From Anoplopoma fimbria (Eukaryota > Chordata > Actinopteri > Perciformes > Anoplopomatidae), in contig NC_072455.1 in assembly GCF_027596085.1 (NCBI RefSeq), forward strand, positions 4,593,959-4,657,958: a stretch of DNA of 64,000 nucleotides, in the 5' to 3' direction. Shown here in pieces: positions 1-11,606 of the stretch. Each line of letters begins with the position of its first letter. Within the stretch, counting starts at the first letter, position 1. The position numbers and the translations under genes are program-made. The notes below the pieces were generated by a model. That model made no database searches and was not told the DNA's origin. It was given only the letters and a program-made list of their open reading frames with translations.

Positions 1-45
1 CATGAAGCAAAATAACAACTTTTGTTCTCCTTTTTTTTTTTATAG

Positions 46-2388
46 AAATGAGTAAGGCATATCAATGTGCAGGTATGTTTCTGATTGTGAAATCATCATC
101 TTGTCACAGCAATGTCTGACCGGGTTTAATTCGTAGCTAATGTCAGCCTCCTCCATAGAAAAATAGTCAAAACGTGTTCTTGGAGAGAAAGTAAACGTAA
201 AATCACTTCTCGTAAAGACATGAGTTCTAAAAATGGTAAACAATAAACGCCCACTCTCTAGTTTCTTTAGATTATTTCTATCTGAAAGTATAACTAAAAA
301 GTTGAGTTGAAGCTTATTAAGAGCATATCAGAATGTTTAGGAAATAACCAGAGATATATTGGACGTTTAACCCAAAGTCAAATTGGTTTTCATCCAAATA
401 AATTGATAATATTCTGGTTTGAAAGGCTACCATGGATCTGTGATTATTAAATTACATTATTTTGCCATAATTGTATCTCTCACACCCATTCCTTCTTTTC
501 TTTCCTCCTCCAGTGGATGTGACTCTGGATCCGGTCACTGCTTCGGGCTGGCTGTGTCTGTCCCCAGATGGGAAACAGGTAAAGTGTGCAGCGTGAACAC
601 TGACTTCAATATGTGACAAAGTTGTTGTATATTTTAGATCGTACTGATGTTGTTCTGTTGATCCACAGGTGAGCCTCAGCCTCCAGCAGAAGAAACCTCC
701 AACCCCTGACGACCCCCGCAGGTTCGACTCCTGCGTGTCCGTTCTGGGGAAACAATGCTTCACCTCTGGGAGACATTTCTGGGTGGTTCTGGTAGGAGCT
801 CAGACCTTCTTAAAAGTGTTTTAATTGAGAGACAGTTTCCAAAAACACCCAAAATGTCATAACGATACAGATTGAGGTTTATTTCCAAATGGGGTTTCAT
901 ATACAAAGAATCTGCCTTTATGTTTTGATGCATAAACATAAACATAGTAAGAAAAAAAATGAACTGGCAATTAACAAGCAACTGTTTTTCACTCCCAACT
1001 TGTCTCCTACTTTGGACAGTGACCCTTTCAACTAACTTAATATAATTGGATGTAAACATATCTACTTTATGATAGCCGGTCAGAGCAACAGCCGTAGTAT
1101 AAACTGTGCAAAGGTTTGTCCAAGGACTGTGCAGAACTTCACAGTATAAAGTATACAGAATATATGCAATGCAAGGAGATGTTAAATCCAAAAGGTGTGA
1201 CTTTAATATAATGCATTTTGACAGATGTGGACACTTTGCGTTAACGTAACGTCAGTGAGTGTCTTGCTAATGAGGCCAAATGAAGCTGGAAAAATTACGA
1301 TAGACATGGATATTTTCCTTCCATTTTTATATAGCCTTAAACAAGAATTCTTGTCTCACTGGATGTTCATTGGATGAGGCTTTAATAAATCCACTTCAGT
1401 GGAACGTCTAATCTGGAACTAACATAGTCAGCAGCAGCTTCACCACAAAACATAAAGAGGAAAATCTTAACAGTATTATCCAAAGTAGAATAAAAATCCG
1501 AAATAAACTGTTGTGTCGAATTTGTATCTGCTTAGCACATGAAATTGAAGCATTCGATTAGCTTTGGAGGAGTTATAATATTATTTTATCACAGTGTAAT
1601 TCTTATGTCTAACTGCAACAAACAATCAATAATTAGAGGTTACATTGACGGATGGATGCTTGATCGATTTGCTGTATATCAAAGTGAAGGTGGCCAGTGG
1701 ATGTCATGTAAAAAGAAACCTTGCAGATCTGCACAATTTGCCCTCGATGTGAAAAATAGCTCTTTAACACCCTCTAGTGGCTGTAAGGAGGTGCTAAATG
1801 TTTTAAGTTTATTATTGCTGAAGACAAATCCATAAGGGACTGAAATCAATTTTGATGCAACCTTGTACTCTATTTTAAAATATTGCATGACGACAGAAGA
1901 CCAAATTAAGTCTTGTAAATGCTTCTGTGGCTTTTTTGGCATTGGTCGGATCATTCATTTGCTGTTTTGTCTAATTCTCTATTTTGCCCATTGTGTTTCA
2001 GGTTGGAGATAAAACAGACTGGGACCTTGGCGTGGCCAGGGAGTCCATCAACAGGAAGGGGGCCATCTCGGTGCGTCCTGATAACGGTTACTGGGCGATC
2101 TGTCGGCGGAAAGGCGGCAGTCTCAGCGCCTGCGCCGGCCCCTCCATCACCCTCCACCTCCAGGAAACCCCCCAGAAAGTGGGCGTGTTCCTGAACTGCG
2201 AGGAAAGTTTGGTGTCCTTCTACGACACGGAGGCCAAGACCCACATTTACACGTACACCGGGTGTGACTTCAATGAGCCTATATACCCGTATTTAAACCC
2301 CTGTCTCCATGACAACAGGAAAAACATCGCCCCCTTGGTCATCTGTCCCATTGACGTTGGGGAAAGTGAGGCGGTTGCAGCAGTTTGA
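46..2388 (+). CDS. TRIM-family gene, 3' part only (end of linker plus PRY-SPRY/B30.2)
   Basis: Four exons are visible by GT-AG borders and by match to the complete copies further right: 46-72, 514-578, 669-791 and 2002-2388 (stop TGA 2386-2388). They encode the end of the linker and a whole PRY-SPRY domain: the PRY motif LDPVTASGW, then [20 protein letters not shown], then the [16 protein letters not shown] core and the PLVICP end. This is the only SPRY exon in the window with no frameshift, so it serves as the frame reference for the others. The RING, B-box and coiled-coil exons would lie left of the window. B30.2 domains of TRIM E3 ligases bind target proteins; the ligand here is unknown. 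Intron 3 of this part (792-2001) is long and holds no recognised feature. The sequence differs clearly from copies A-D, so this is an older paralogue. Confidence 0.88.
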
Positions 2389-2777
2389 ACGGGAGGCTCG
2401 ATGTACACTCGTGCACATTTACTGAAACTTCATGAGAAAGTTTTAATTGGAGCGCCCTCTTGCTGAGACCGCAACCACGTCTCCATCAACCTGCTCGTTG
2501 CTTTCTTGAAAAAAGACACACTTCCGGATGTTTTTTGAGTCATGTTTTAAAAATCCCCCAAATTTCGAGGGAACTCAACTTCAGGTTTAACAAAAAATGA
2601 AGGACTTTTATTTGGTATTTGTTTTATTTTGTTTTACTTATATATTTGTATATATTAATTTACTTACAATTATGCCCATCTGTTTACTATTATAGTAAGC
2701 TCAGGCCTGTTTATGATATTATTATTAATCACCCCAAAAAAAGGGCAAACAAATTTAGAAACACATTCACCAATTTT

Positions 2778-4168
2778 CAGTGGCTGAATTTTACTAAGAA
2801 GCTTACTTTACTCAAGTACTGTACAATTTTGAGGTACTTGTACTTTAAAATAATGTTTCTATGTTCTGCTACTTAATTCTTCTACTCCACTATATCTCAA
2901 AGGCAAATATTGTAGTTTTACCACATTTAAATGATGCCTTTAGTTACTTTGCAGATACTTATATATAATACAAAATAATGTTAAGGTATTCACTTAATAT
3001 GCCCGCCTATCGCTCTATATATTTCTCCAATAGAGTTCACCATTTAATCATTTAATCGTCTAATCTAATTGTAAATTATAGAAATACTAGGAAACATTGT
3101 GCATGTAGATTCGTTTGGAATTTAATTCTCTTTGAAAAGTGTTGTGGTCTCAGATATGATTTTATTATTTACATATAATCTCGTATTATTCAGCATTCAT
3201 TTAATAATGATGTCCTTAAAATGATGTTTTTTTTCATTTGTATATATATGGAATTCAATGAGCTTCTTTTTTTAAGCGAAGGGTGAATAAAGCTTTATTT
3301 TTTTATTTAGTCTGGCTTGATTATTGTCAGAGTTGTTATAGGAACAGGTTGTAAATGCTGATACTGTTGGACATCCTGACAACAAATGAAGGTCAGACGG
3401 GAACTTTCGATGGAGGGCGAAACACAGCTAAGTGTTAACTTAAAGAACAAGTCTGTTATGAATTGTAAAGCTATGTGAACAGTATTATCCAATGATTTGG
3501 CAATGCCTAGTTGTTAACCATGTATGGATCTGGAGATGAGAGATGAGAGATCTAAAAATGTGTGACAACAAAGTATTTTGGCTTTATTTGAGGGCTTTTT
3601 GTGCTTTTTAAGGTCGCTGACCTTTTTGAGTTTTTGGCATTTTCTTTTGAAGTCCTGAAGAGGATGTATTTACTCCGTTTTGTATTATTCATTTTTTGTA
3701 ACTTGTAATCTTCATGTTATTGTAAATAGAATAAAAAAAATAAAACTGGTTTGTATTTTGTACATTCCAAACAAAATCCAGTCTTCCTCACTTCTGAGTG
3801 TCTCTGACCTTTTCCCCTGGGATAGGCTGACAGTAGTTATACATTAGATTTAAATTTGACATAAATTCACAAGCTACCAGTACATAAAGTAATCAAAATG
3901 AGCTCCACTTATACTAGCTGCAACATTAAAGTGATGAACACATTAAGGCATCAATAATTAAATTCAATCATATACATTGTTCTGAAATGGGCCATTCTAC
4001 ATAAAGACAACTTTTACTTTTGTGCTTTAAGTATGTTTTTATGGTAATACTTTTGTTCTTTTTCTTAGGTCAAATGTTGAATGCAGGACTTTTACTTATA
4101 ACAGAGTATATTTACACTTTGGTAGGTAGTACTGCTTTAACTTGATCCGAGTACTTCTTTCAACACTG
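2778..4168. mobile_element. hAT-like non-autonomous DNA transposon, degraded
   Basis: The left end starts CAGTGG and continues with text typical of a very common fish repeat (CTCAAGTACTGTAC, then GAGGTACTTGTACTTT, to about 2,960). The right half (about 3,840-4,168) holds the matching end and finishes ...CAACACTG, the inverse of the left end. The middle (about 2,970-3,840) has no recognised gene. No matching 8-bp target duplication was found (CCAATTTT left, ACAATGTG right), so the class is recalled from the family pattern, not proven. An AATAAA at 3286-3291 inside it could serve the upstream TRIM gene, but no closer poly(A) signal was seen and the link is a guess. Confidence 0.5.
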
Positions 4169-4941
4169 ACAATGTGACAATGCATATGAGGCATAAAGAA
4201 ACAATAATTATCATATTACATGAATTTAACTGCAAAAGGTTAACGCTACTAAAAAGAGTTAGCTATTCTCCAAACACCTTTAACACGTTTTATTGAACTT
4301 CCATTTTCTTCTGTGAAACTTTCAGCGTGTCTGTCTTCGCTCGTGTCTGTGGAGATTCCCAGGTGATGTGTTCAATGTCAATAGACTGCTGTTGAGAAAT
4401 TTGGGAGAACAAGTGGGCATTGTAAAAAAAAATATGGGTGTGTGCTTATGAAAAGATTTTATAGGGTTCTGTTACCTGGATATCACTTTTTTGTTTTTAC
4501 CTTTTTATAATCATAAGTGTGCTTAATTGGTTTATTTTTGCCGACATTCATGAACACAAATTTCCACAAGATCATTCTTTTTCTGAGGGTGTAATATTTC
4601 GATTCGACAAAGACTATATATACTTTTACACTAAACAAATAAACTTCATAAAGCAATATGAAGTTATCTATTTTTAATTTAGTCATAACGCCCTCATTTG
4701 TGGATTTTGTGGAGACTAAAACATCTCTTGATGTACTGTAATGTCATAGTTCCTTTCCTTGTGAAATGTTCCTTTTATAAATGACCACTAGGAGTCGCTA
4801 AAGTCAGAAATTTCTGTTTCAACTGTGTGACCTCCATGACTGAACTGAAGCTGATTTGAATCTAAACACCCACAAGGAGGCGTATGTTATTAATAAATAC
4901 AAAGAGAAAGTCCTCAAAGCGTAGTGACTGCTCTGTTAATA
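4169..4941. other. gene-free spacer, AT-rich
   Basis: No exon, RNA gene or repeat with clear ends was recognised. Short open frames here have no recognisable domain and no splice context. Confidence 0.5.
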
Positions 4942-5353
4942 CTTAAAGGAACAGTGTGGGAAATGTAGTGCCATTTAGTGCTGAGGTTGCAGATTGCAAG
5001 CAACAACATATTGTGGGCTTCAGATAGGGATAGGTATCTTAGGTTTTTTTTTTACTGCAAAGATCTACTTTTATCAAAACTGGGGGGTTTTTCTGGGCTT
5101 TTAAAAAACATATATACAGCCGTGGCCAAAATTTTTCAGAATGACACAAGTATTGGTTTTCACAAAGTTTGCTGCTTCAGTGTTTTTAGATCTTTTTGTC
5201 AGATGTTACTATGGTATACTGAAGTATAATTACAAGCATTTCATAAGTGTCAAAGGCTTTTATTGACAATTACATAAAGTTTATGCAAAGAGTCAATATT
5301 TGCAGTGTTGACCCTTCTTTTTCAAGACCTCTGCAATTCACCCTGGCATGCTG

Positions 5354-5690
5354 TCAATTAACTTCTGGGCCACATCCTGACTGATGGCAGCCCATTCTTG
5401 CATAATCAAGCCAGTTTCCTGGCCATGGACCCAAAATTTCAATGTTATGTTCCCTGAGCCACTTAGTTATCACTTTTGCCTTATGGCAAGGTGCTCCATC
5501 ATGCTGGAAAAGGCATTGTTCGTCACCAAACTGTTCTTGGGTGGTTGGGAGAAGTTGCTCTCGGAGGATGTTTTGGTACCATTCTTTATTCATGGCTGTG
5601 TTCTTAGGCAAAATTGTGAGTGAGCCCACTCCCTTGGCTGAGAAGCAACCCCACACATGAACTGTGAGTGCATCTGCACGCACAGTGAGG
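5354..5690 (-). pseudogene. Tc1 transposase fragment, C-terminal part
   Basis: Minus-strand reading shows the Tc1 catalytic-domain text: HVWGCFSAKG, then AMNKEWYQNIL, then FQHDGAPCHKA, with the middle DDE-type Asp in the QHDGAPCH motif, and a decayed end (GPWPGNWLDYARMG where family members carry the SPDLNPIE-type motif). The N-terminal DNA-binding part is missing. The open frame runs on to 5827, but beyond about 5690 it is antisense to the other transposase piece and has no coding meaning. Confidence 0.8.
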
Positions 5691-5986
5691 CGAAGACCTT
5701 TGGAGGATGGCCTGGTGTCAAGAAGTGCAGCAAAGAAGCCACTTCTCTCCAGGAAAAACATCAGGGACAGACTGATATTCTGCAAAAGGTACAGGGATTG
5801 AACTGCTGAGGACTGGGGTAAAGTCATTTTCTCTGATGAATCCCCTTTCCGATTGTTTGGGACATCTGGAATAAAAGCTTGTCCGGAGAAGAAAAGGTGA
5901 GCGCTACTATCAGTCCTGTGTCATGCCAACAGTAAAGCATCCTGAGACCATTCATGTGTGGGGTTGCTTCTCAGCCAAGGGAGTGG
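5690..5986 (+). pseudogene. Tc1 transposase fragment, central part, opposite strand
   Basis: Plus-strand reading gives central Tc1 transposase text in changing frames: GVKKCSKEATSLQEKHQG-like, then an in-frame stop, then KVIFSDESPFRLF (the first catalytic Asp region) and HVWGCFSAKGV. It breaks off directly into the right terminal repeat. HVWGCFSAKG occurs on both strands of this element (about 5625-5665 minus, about 5950-5990 plus), which shows that two half-copies were joined head to head. Confidence 0.75.
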
Positions 5987-6697
5987 CATGCCAGGGCGAA
6001 TTGCAGAGGTCTTGAAAAAGAAGGGTCAACACTGCAAATATTGACTCTTTGCATAAACTTGTAATGTAATTGTCAATAAAAGCCTTTGACACTTATGAAA
6101 TTCTTGTAATTATATTTCAGTATACCATAGTAACATCTGACAAAAAGATCTAAAAACACTGAAGCAGCAAACTTTGTGAAAACCAATACTTGTGTCATTC
6201 TCAAAACTTTTGGCCACGGCTGTTTAATTTAAAAAGCAAATTAATGGGGATTAGAAGGTATTTATATTGTAAATATAAATAAATTTTGTTTCTAGAGCAG
6301 CAACAGTAATGTTTGCAACTGCAAAGTCACAAAATAAAGTCATTAATATCTCACTGGAAACAAATTTAAAATGTCTGCAAAATAAATAACATTCCTGAGT
6401 GAAGATTACATTTTTAATAATCAACAAGAATAACACAGACATCATCTTTCTGTCCTTCTGTCTGCTTTGTCTCAAACAGCAGATAAGTTTACAAAAACAA
6501 ACTAAGATCAACAGATATACTTTATTATATAAGACAGCTTTTGTTTTTGTAAAATGAATTAGGTTTCACTTTTGTTTACATGTTTGAGTATCGGCTTTTT
6601 ACTTGCGAATGTAAAGGTAACAAGCAAAGTTATTGTCCACTCGATTAATCTTCACTTCACCTGGTTCACATCAGTGTTTCCACAGCAGCCTTTGTTC

Positions 6698-6716
6698 TGT
6701 GTGTATGTGTGTGTGT

Positions 6717-6766
<50 letters not shown>

Positions 6767-6810
6767 GTGTCTATGTGTTTCAGGTCGTTATACACTAACA
6801 AAAACATAGT

Positions 6811-6842
<32 letters not shown>
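6698..6842. repeat. (TG)n microsatellites, two tracts
   Basis: Nearly pure TG runs at about 6698-6762 and 6812-6842, separated by the 36-bp segment that recurs at 6941-6976. Open frames of alternating Cys-Val or Thr-His across them come from the dinucleotide and are not genes. Confidence 0.95.
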
Positions 6843-6843
<1 letters not shown>

Positions 6844-7771
6844 CCCCAACAGAGAGAGCAGAGGAGATGTGCACTGCAGCGTGGCAATAAATTACTAAGA
6901 AAAAGTACTAAGAAAAAGCACATGAAAAATGATTCTTAGTTTCAGGTCGTTATACACTAACAAAAACATAGTTATACATGTTATATTCATTTTTCTGCCA
7001 TTTAATCCCTCTTAATGCTATACACTGTTCCTTTAAGTATGTGGGTGAGTCAGAAACTGGAGTTGCAGCTCACCACACTGATGAATAGCGAGCATTGTGT
7101 TGTCAGTGCTTCATGGATCACTACATTTGTTGACAAAGAGGCTCTGTCAAAACATTCAACCACCTTGAACAGCATGTTGGGTTTCATTTCTGAATGACAG
7201 GTCTTCATAATGACTGCACCTCTAGAACCTTAACATTGATCCCATGGTAAGGAGATCTAGAATGTGTCTGTTCATTGTATTCACAGTGACGTGTTAAGTT
7301 ATATTTGACCAATCAAATACTTACATGACATTTCTTAACTTTGTGACTTGGCGAGTATCACCTGACGGCTCCATTAATAGACATCTGGCATACAGTGGTG
7401 AGAACTGAGACATCGGACAAAGACTAAGATCCTGAATTGGGATGTATTTCCATTGGCCAAATATCCATCTCTTAGAAAACGGATATTTAAAAAGTATACC
7501 ATGTTCAACATCTTATTTAAATGTGTCTGCATGCTTATGTTTGTTAATCATATTTACCCGAGGCTCATGGGAATGTCATTTATTTTGCACGTTATTTTGT
7601 CATAAACCAAAGTCTTGGAAAATGGCAAGTATGACCTGATAATGGTGCTAGATGAAAAGTCAGAGGATTATGAAAATCAGTTGAATTCATCCTCCTAGAA
7701 ACATGAATGTCTGCACCAATATCTTGCACAGATACTGTAGAGATATTTCATTGTGGACCAAAGTGGTCAGT

Positions 7772-8140
7772 AATTCAATTCAATTCAATTCAATTCAGTT
7801 TATTTTGTATAGCCCAGAATCACAAATTACAAATTTGCCTCAGAGGGCTTTACAATCTGTGCACATGCGACATCCTCTGTCCTTCCCTCACATCAGCACA
7901 GGAAAAACACCTAAAAAACCCCTTTAACAGGGAGAAAAAAGGAAGAAACCTCTGGGAGAACGACAGAGGAGGGATCCTTCTCCCAGGATGGACAGAATGC
8001 AATAGATGTCATGTGTACAGAATGAACAGCATAACAGAGATACAACACATTCAATGTATATGACATAAATGATTCATATAATAAGACTACTTATAATAAC
8101 AGCAGCAATTATTACAGTAGAATTATAGCCATGAAAATAG
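7772..8140 (-). mobile_element. interspersed teleost retroposon-like fragment with (AATTC)n end, copy 1
   Basis: Starts with five AATTC units (7772-7797) followed by the common fish repeat text TTTATTTTGTATAGCCCAGA and GCCTCAGAGGGCTTTACAA. Nearly the same 350 bp recurs at 8961-9316. Read on the minus strand it would end in a (GAATT)n tail, as expected of a 5'-truncated non-LTR retroposon; the family name was not assigned. Its short open frames are not genes. Confidence 0.7.
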
Positions 8141-8960
8141 GTACATGATACAATATACAAATCTTGCAATCCTGTCCAGTTTTCAAATTTGGATGCATGT
8201 ACTGTAAATGAGCACAATTGTCCAATTATGAAAAATACTTTTTGCACAGCCAGTAACTCATGTACATTATTATTTAAACTGGCATTTTCTCACAGCGTAA
8301 CATTTTCCTCAGGTGTCCTACATTCAAACTTGTTTGCAAACTTGTAATTCATGTTTGTAATCTAAATGAGGAAACAATCATACGCATTATAGTTTTGGTT
8401 TTGTTTCTATTTACAACGCAGATCACAGATTTAAAACTGCAACCATAATCTTGGAGAAAATATGTTTCCCTCGAAACTTAATTTTAATGGAATATAATTT
8501 TGTAAGAGACAAGGTTGACTGAATTAATGTACTGGACTCCATAAGTATCATGGTCTCAACTGTGTCCCTCATTCCATTTGTTTCTGCAGTTTTCCTCAAG
8601 GGAATTTTAAGCAAAATAAGAAATACGAATTGGAAGTTTTCCTTCATCTGGTATGGAGCATTTAAACTACAACATAATAGGGTCAGATGATGGAAGTAAA
8701 TAGAGAAGAAGAAGTAGAAGTTGCGAACCAGAAACAAAACAAGTCGCCTCGGCCATCCAAACATCTACTAGAGTAAAATGGAGAAAGGTCTTAAATAATA
8801 ATAATAGATTTTTCAATTGGGCAAGTGTATTCTTTCATATCAGTCAGTACTGATGACGTCTCATGTTGACAATTCTTTTGACAAAGGAAAAAAAACAAAA
8901 CACTTCAAGTGAGTGAATACACTTTTTTGTGCTCAATAAAAAAATGTCATACAGCTTTTC

Positions 8961-9316
8961 AATTCAATTCAGTTTATTTTGTATAGCCCAGAATCACAAA
9001 TTACAAATTTGCCTCAGAGGGCTTTACAATCTGTGCACATGCGACATCCTCTGTCCTTCCCTCACATCGGCACAGGAAAAACTCCCCTAAAAACCCCTTT
9101 AACAGGGAGAAAAAAGGAAGAAACCTATGGGAGAACAACAGAGGAGGGATCCTTATCCCAGGATGGACAGAATGCAATAGATGTCATGTGTACAGAATGA
9201 ACAGCATAACAGAGATACAACACATTCAATGTATATGACATAAATGATTCATATAATAAGACTACTTATAATAACAGCAGCAATTATTACAGTAGAATTA
9301 TAATTATGAAAATAGG
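8961..9316 (-). mobile_element. interspersed teleost retroposon-like fragment, copy 2
   Basis: Second copy of the 7772-8140 sequence, differing by a few substitutions and small indels and with only two AATTC units at the tandem end. The two copies diverge about 15-20 bp after CAGTAGAATTATA. Confidence 0.7.
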
Positions 9317-10410
9317 GATAGTAATGTGACTAATAATAATAATCGAAGTAGCAGTGGGTGTCAGTCGGCTCACAGCAGGAGGCACGACTACGGTCCAGGT
9401 ACCACAACGATTCATGGAAACCTGGAAACCTTTTCTAATGCAACACTTCAAAATGTACAATCATGTGAATAGAGACATGGTTTGTGTGTTTGTCTGGGTG
9501 TGACTCTCCATTCCACTCCTGCTACTCATCAGTCTGCGCACCTGCAATCCATCCGTTCATCTAGCTCCTGCAGTAACTCTATCCAGTCTCTCCACTCACT
9601 AAGATTTCTAAATAAATTAATTTATCTGTTGCAAGACACGGTCTTATTTTGCTTTTCCGTCCAAAATCAACACTTCCTAACAACAAGAATGTGTATTTAA
9701 ACATCTACTTTATGAGACTTTACACCAAAATAAATGAAGGAAAACTCAAAACAAAAAAAAAGCTTATATAATTATGATGATGAGCGCTTGCGCATGTGTC
9801 AATAGCAAAGAACAAGACACCTAACGTGCGGCTTAATTATTATTATTATGTGTCAATAGCAAAGAACAACACGTGCGGTATGAATTTACGACATATGATA
9901 CTGAGTAAGATGTTTACAGGTACATAGTTAACTGACAGCATGCTCGACCAAATTGTTCCTTCAGAAACCTTTCTTGCCTTCGAAAAGGAAACATATTTTC
10001 CCCTGATTAATGTTTTCTTTAACGTATAACAAATTTATTTTAATCATTATCCGCATAGGTCCACATCGAAAGGAGGTTCGGAAGGATAGCTGGGTCAAAC
10101 AAACACAAGTCGAAGATGCCTTAGTTGAATTTAAGTCTGTAATTTAAATAATGTTACAAACTTACTAATCAATACTCAGCATTGTGCTGTCAGTGCTTCA
10201 TGATTCATTACATTTCTAGACAAAGCAGCTCTTGTCAACACATCGCTCCAGTGATACATTGTACACCTTGAACAGCATGTTGGGTTTCATCTTCCAATGA
10301 CAGTTAAAATGTTGAAATAACCAGTTTACCATTTACTGCACCCACGACATTTCTTTGGTTCCCGTAAGGAGATCTGGGTTGTTCCAGTGCATTGTATTCA
10401 CCTTGCATGT

Positions 10411-10607
10411 GCTGCCAAGACTGAATGAGTCACACGCAATTAATGAGCAGTGTATTTCTAAAATGATTGGGTTAGGGTTAGGGCACGTGCTGTGTCATTG
10501 CTCATTGTGAAGCATGAATGTATACTTTACCAATGATTTTAACCATGTGAGATCAAATGCTCTTAGGAAAATTTTTTTAGCTAATGGAATAAATGCACCG
10601 TTAACAA
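10411..10607. repeat. direct repeat, copy 1 (partner 11,411-11,606)
   Basis: About 197 bp starting GCTGCCAAGACTGAATGAGT and ending near CACCGTTAACAA, nearly identical to 11,411-11,606, with start points exactly 1000 bp apart. It contains GGGTTAGGGTTAGGG. No coding content. Confidence 0.85.
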
Positions 10608-11410
10608 AAGTCTTTCAAGCAGTGGTGTGAACTGAGACACCGGTCGGTGTAAATTTGGACAAAAGAAGCCTTTGAAGTAGGACAGGCCCCATGAAATCCT
10701 GAATTGGGATGTATTTCCATTGGCCAGGGGGAGAGACGAGACTTATGAAAACATTTGTGTTGTACAGGAGCTGTTTAGGAACAAAGCACAAATATACAGA
10801 ACTATAAAAATGCTTCTATTTTTAGCCATGCTGCCTTTAGGGATTGTAGTGTCAGCCTACTGACCACTTTGGTCCACAATCAAATATCTCTACAGTATTT
10901 TATGGATCTGTGCAAAATATTAGTGCAGACATTAATGTTTCTAGGAGGATAAATCCAGATTTTTTTTTCGATCACCTGGCCTTTCATCCAGCGCTATCAT
11001 CCGGTCAAAAGACTTTTGTTCCAGACAAAAAACTTGCAAAATAGATCTCATTCCCATCAGTAAATATTGTGTTGCTAACAAGCAAACATTAACATTCAAA
11101 CACACTAATTTAAGATGATGAATGTGGTATACTTTTATTTGCTAAATATCAGAATTTGAGTTGTTACTGTGAGAACATAAGCAGGCTGGCATTACCACTC
11201 GCACTGCTTGGTCTATGTGTTGTTTAAGTAAGACCACATCTACATGAATCTTTCTAGCAATTAAAGTCTCTAAAAGTAAATCACTGTTCAACAAAACAGA
11301 AAAAGGGACAAATGTGACAAATGATTTACATATGATTTACAATACAAATGGAGAAATCCATAACATTTTCTTCAGGTGACCTACATTCAAACTGGATAGA
11401 CAAAGGGTAA

Positions 11411-11606
11411 GCTGCCAAGACTGAATGAGTCACACGCAATTAATGAGCAGTGTATTTCTAAAATGATTGGGTTAGGGTTAGGGCACGTGCTGTGTCATTG
11501 CTCATTGTGAAGCATGAATGTATACTTTACCAATGATTTTAACCATGTGAGATCAAATGCTCATAGGACATTTCTTTAGCTAATGGAATAAATGCACCGT
11601 TAACAA
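11411..11606. repeat. direct repeat, copy 2
   Basis: Second copy of 10,411-10,607 with a handful of changes after about 150 bp. The high identity shows a recent local copy inside the older spacer duplication. Confidence 0.85.

Larger units (their letters stand above)
5117..6222. mobile_element. Tc1/mariner element, rearranged (fold-back) copy
   Basis: Long terminal inverted repeats of about 235 bp run from CAGCCGTGGCC (5117) to about 5351 and from about 5987 to GGCCACGGCTG (6222), with only scattered mismatches. A TA dinucleotide precedes the left end, as expected for Tc1; the right flank reads TT, so the target duplication is imperfect. The interior is two transposase pieces in opposite orientation meeting near 5690-5700, which is not the normal layout. 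The element is therefore defective and sits inside the older TTAA-flanked element. Confidence 0.85.
4942..7037. mobile_element. TTAA-flanked non-autonomous DNA transposon (MITE-like) with a nested Tc1 element
   Basis: The ends are a perfect 16-bp inverted repeat: CTTAAAGGAACAGTGT at 4942-4957 and its reverse complement at 7022-7037. Both ends contain TTAA (4943-4946 and 7033-7036), the target sequence typical of piggyBac-like elements; that class is inferred only from this. No transposase of its own is visible. Inside are a 1.1-kb Tc1-type element (5117-6222), (TG)n tracts and a 36-bp direct repeat (6778-6813 and 6941-6976). Taking out the Tc1 insertion leaves about 1 kb of original element. 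Confidence 0.65.

Noticed and set aside
6572..6898. Open frames made of alternating Cys-Val or Thr-His (also at 15,202-15,396, 50,022-50,318 and 51,994-52,250)
   Set aside because: They are translations of (TG)n microsatellites.
8423..8764. Minus-strand 113-codon open frame
   Set aside because: No domain, no splice context, and it lies in duplicated spacer whose partner near 12.0-12.2 kb does not keep the frame.
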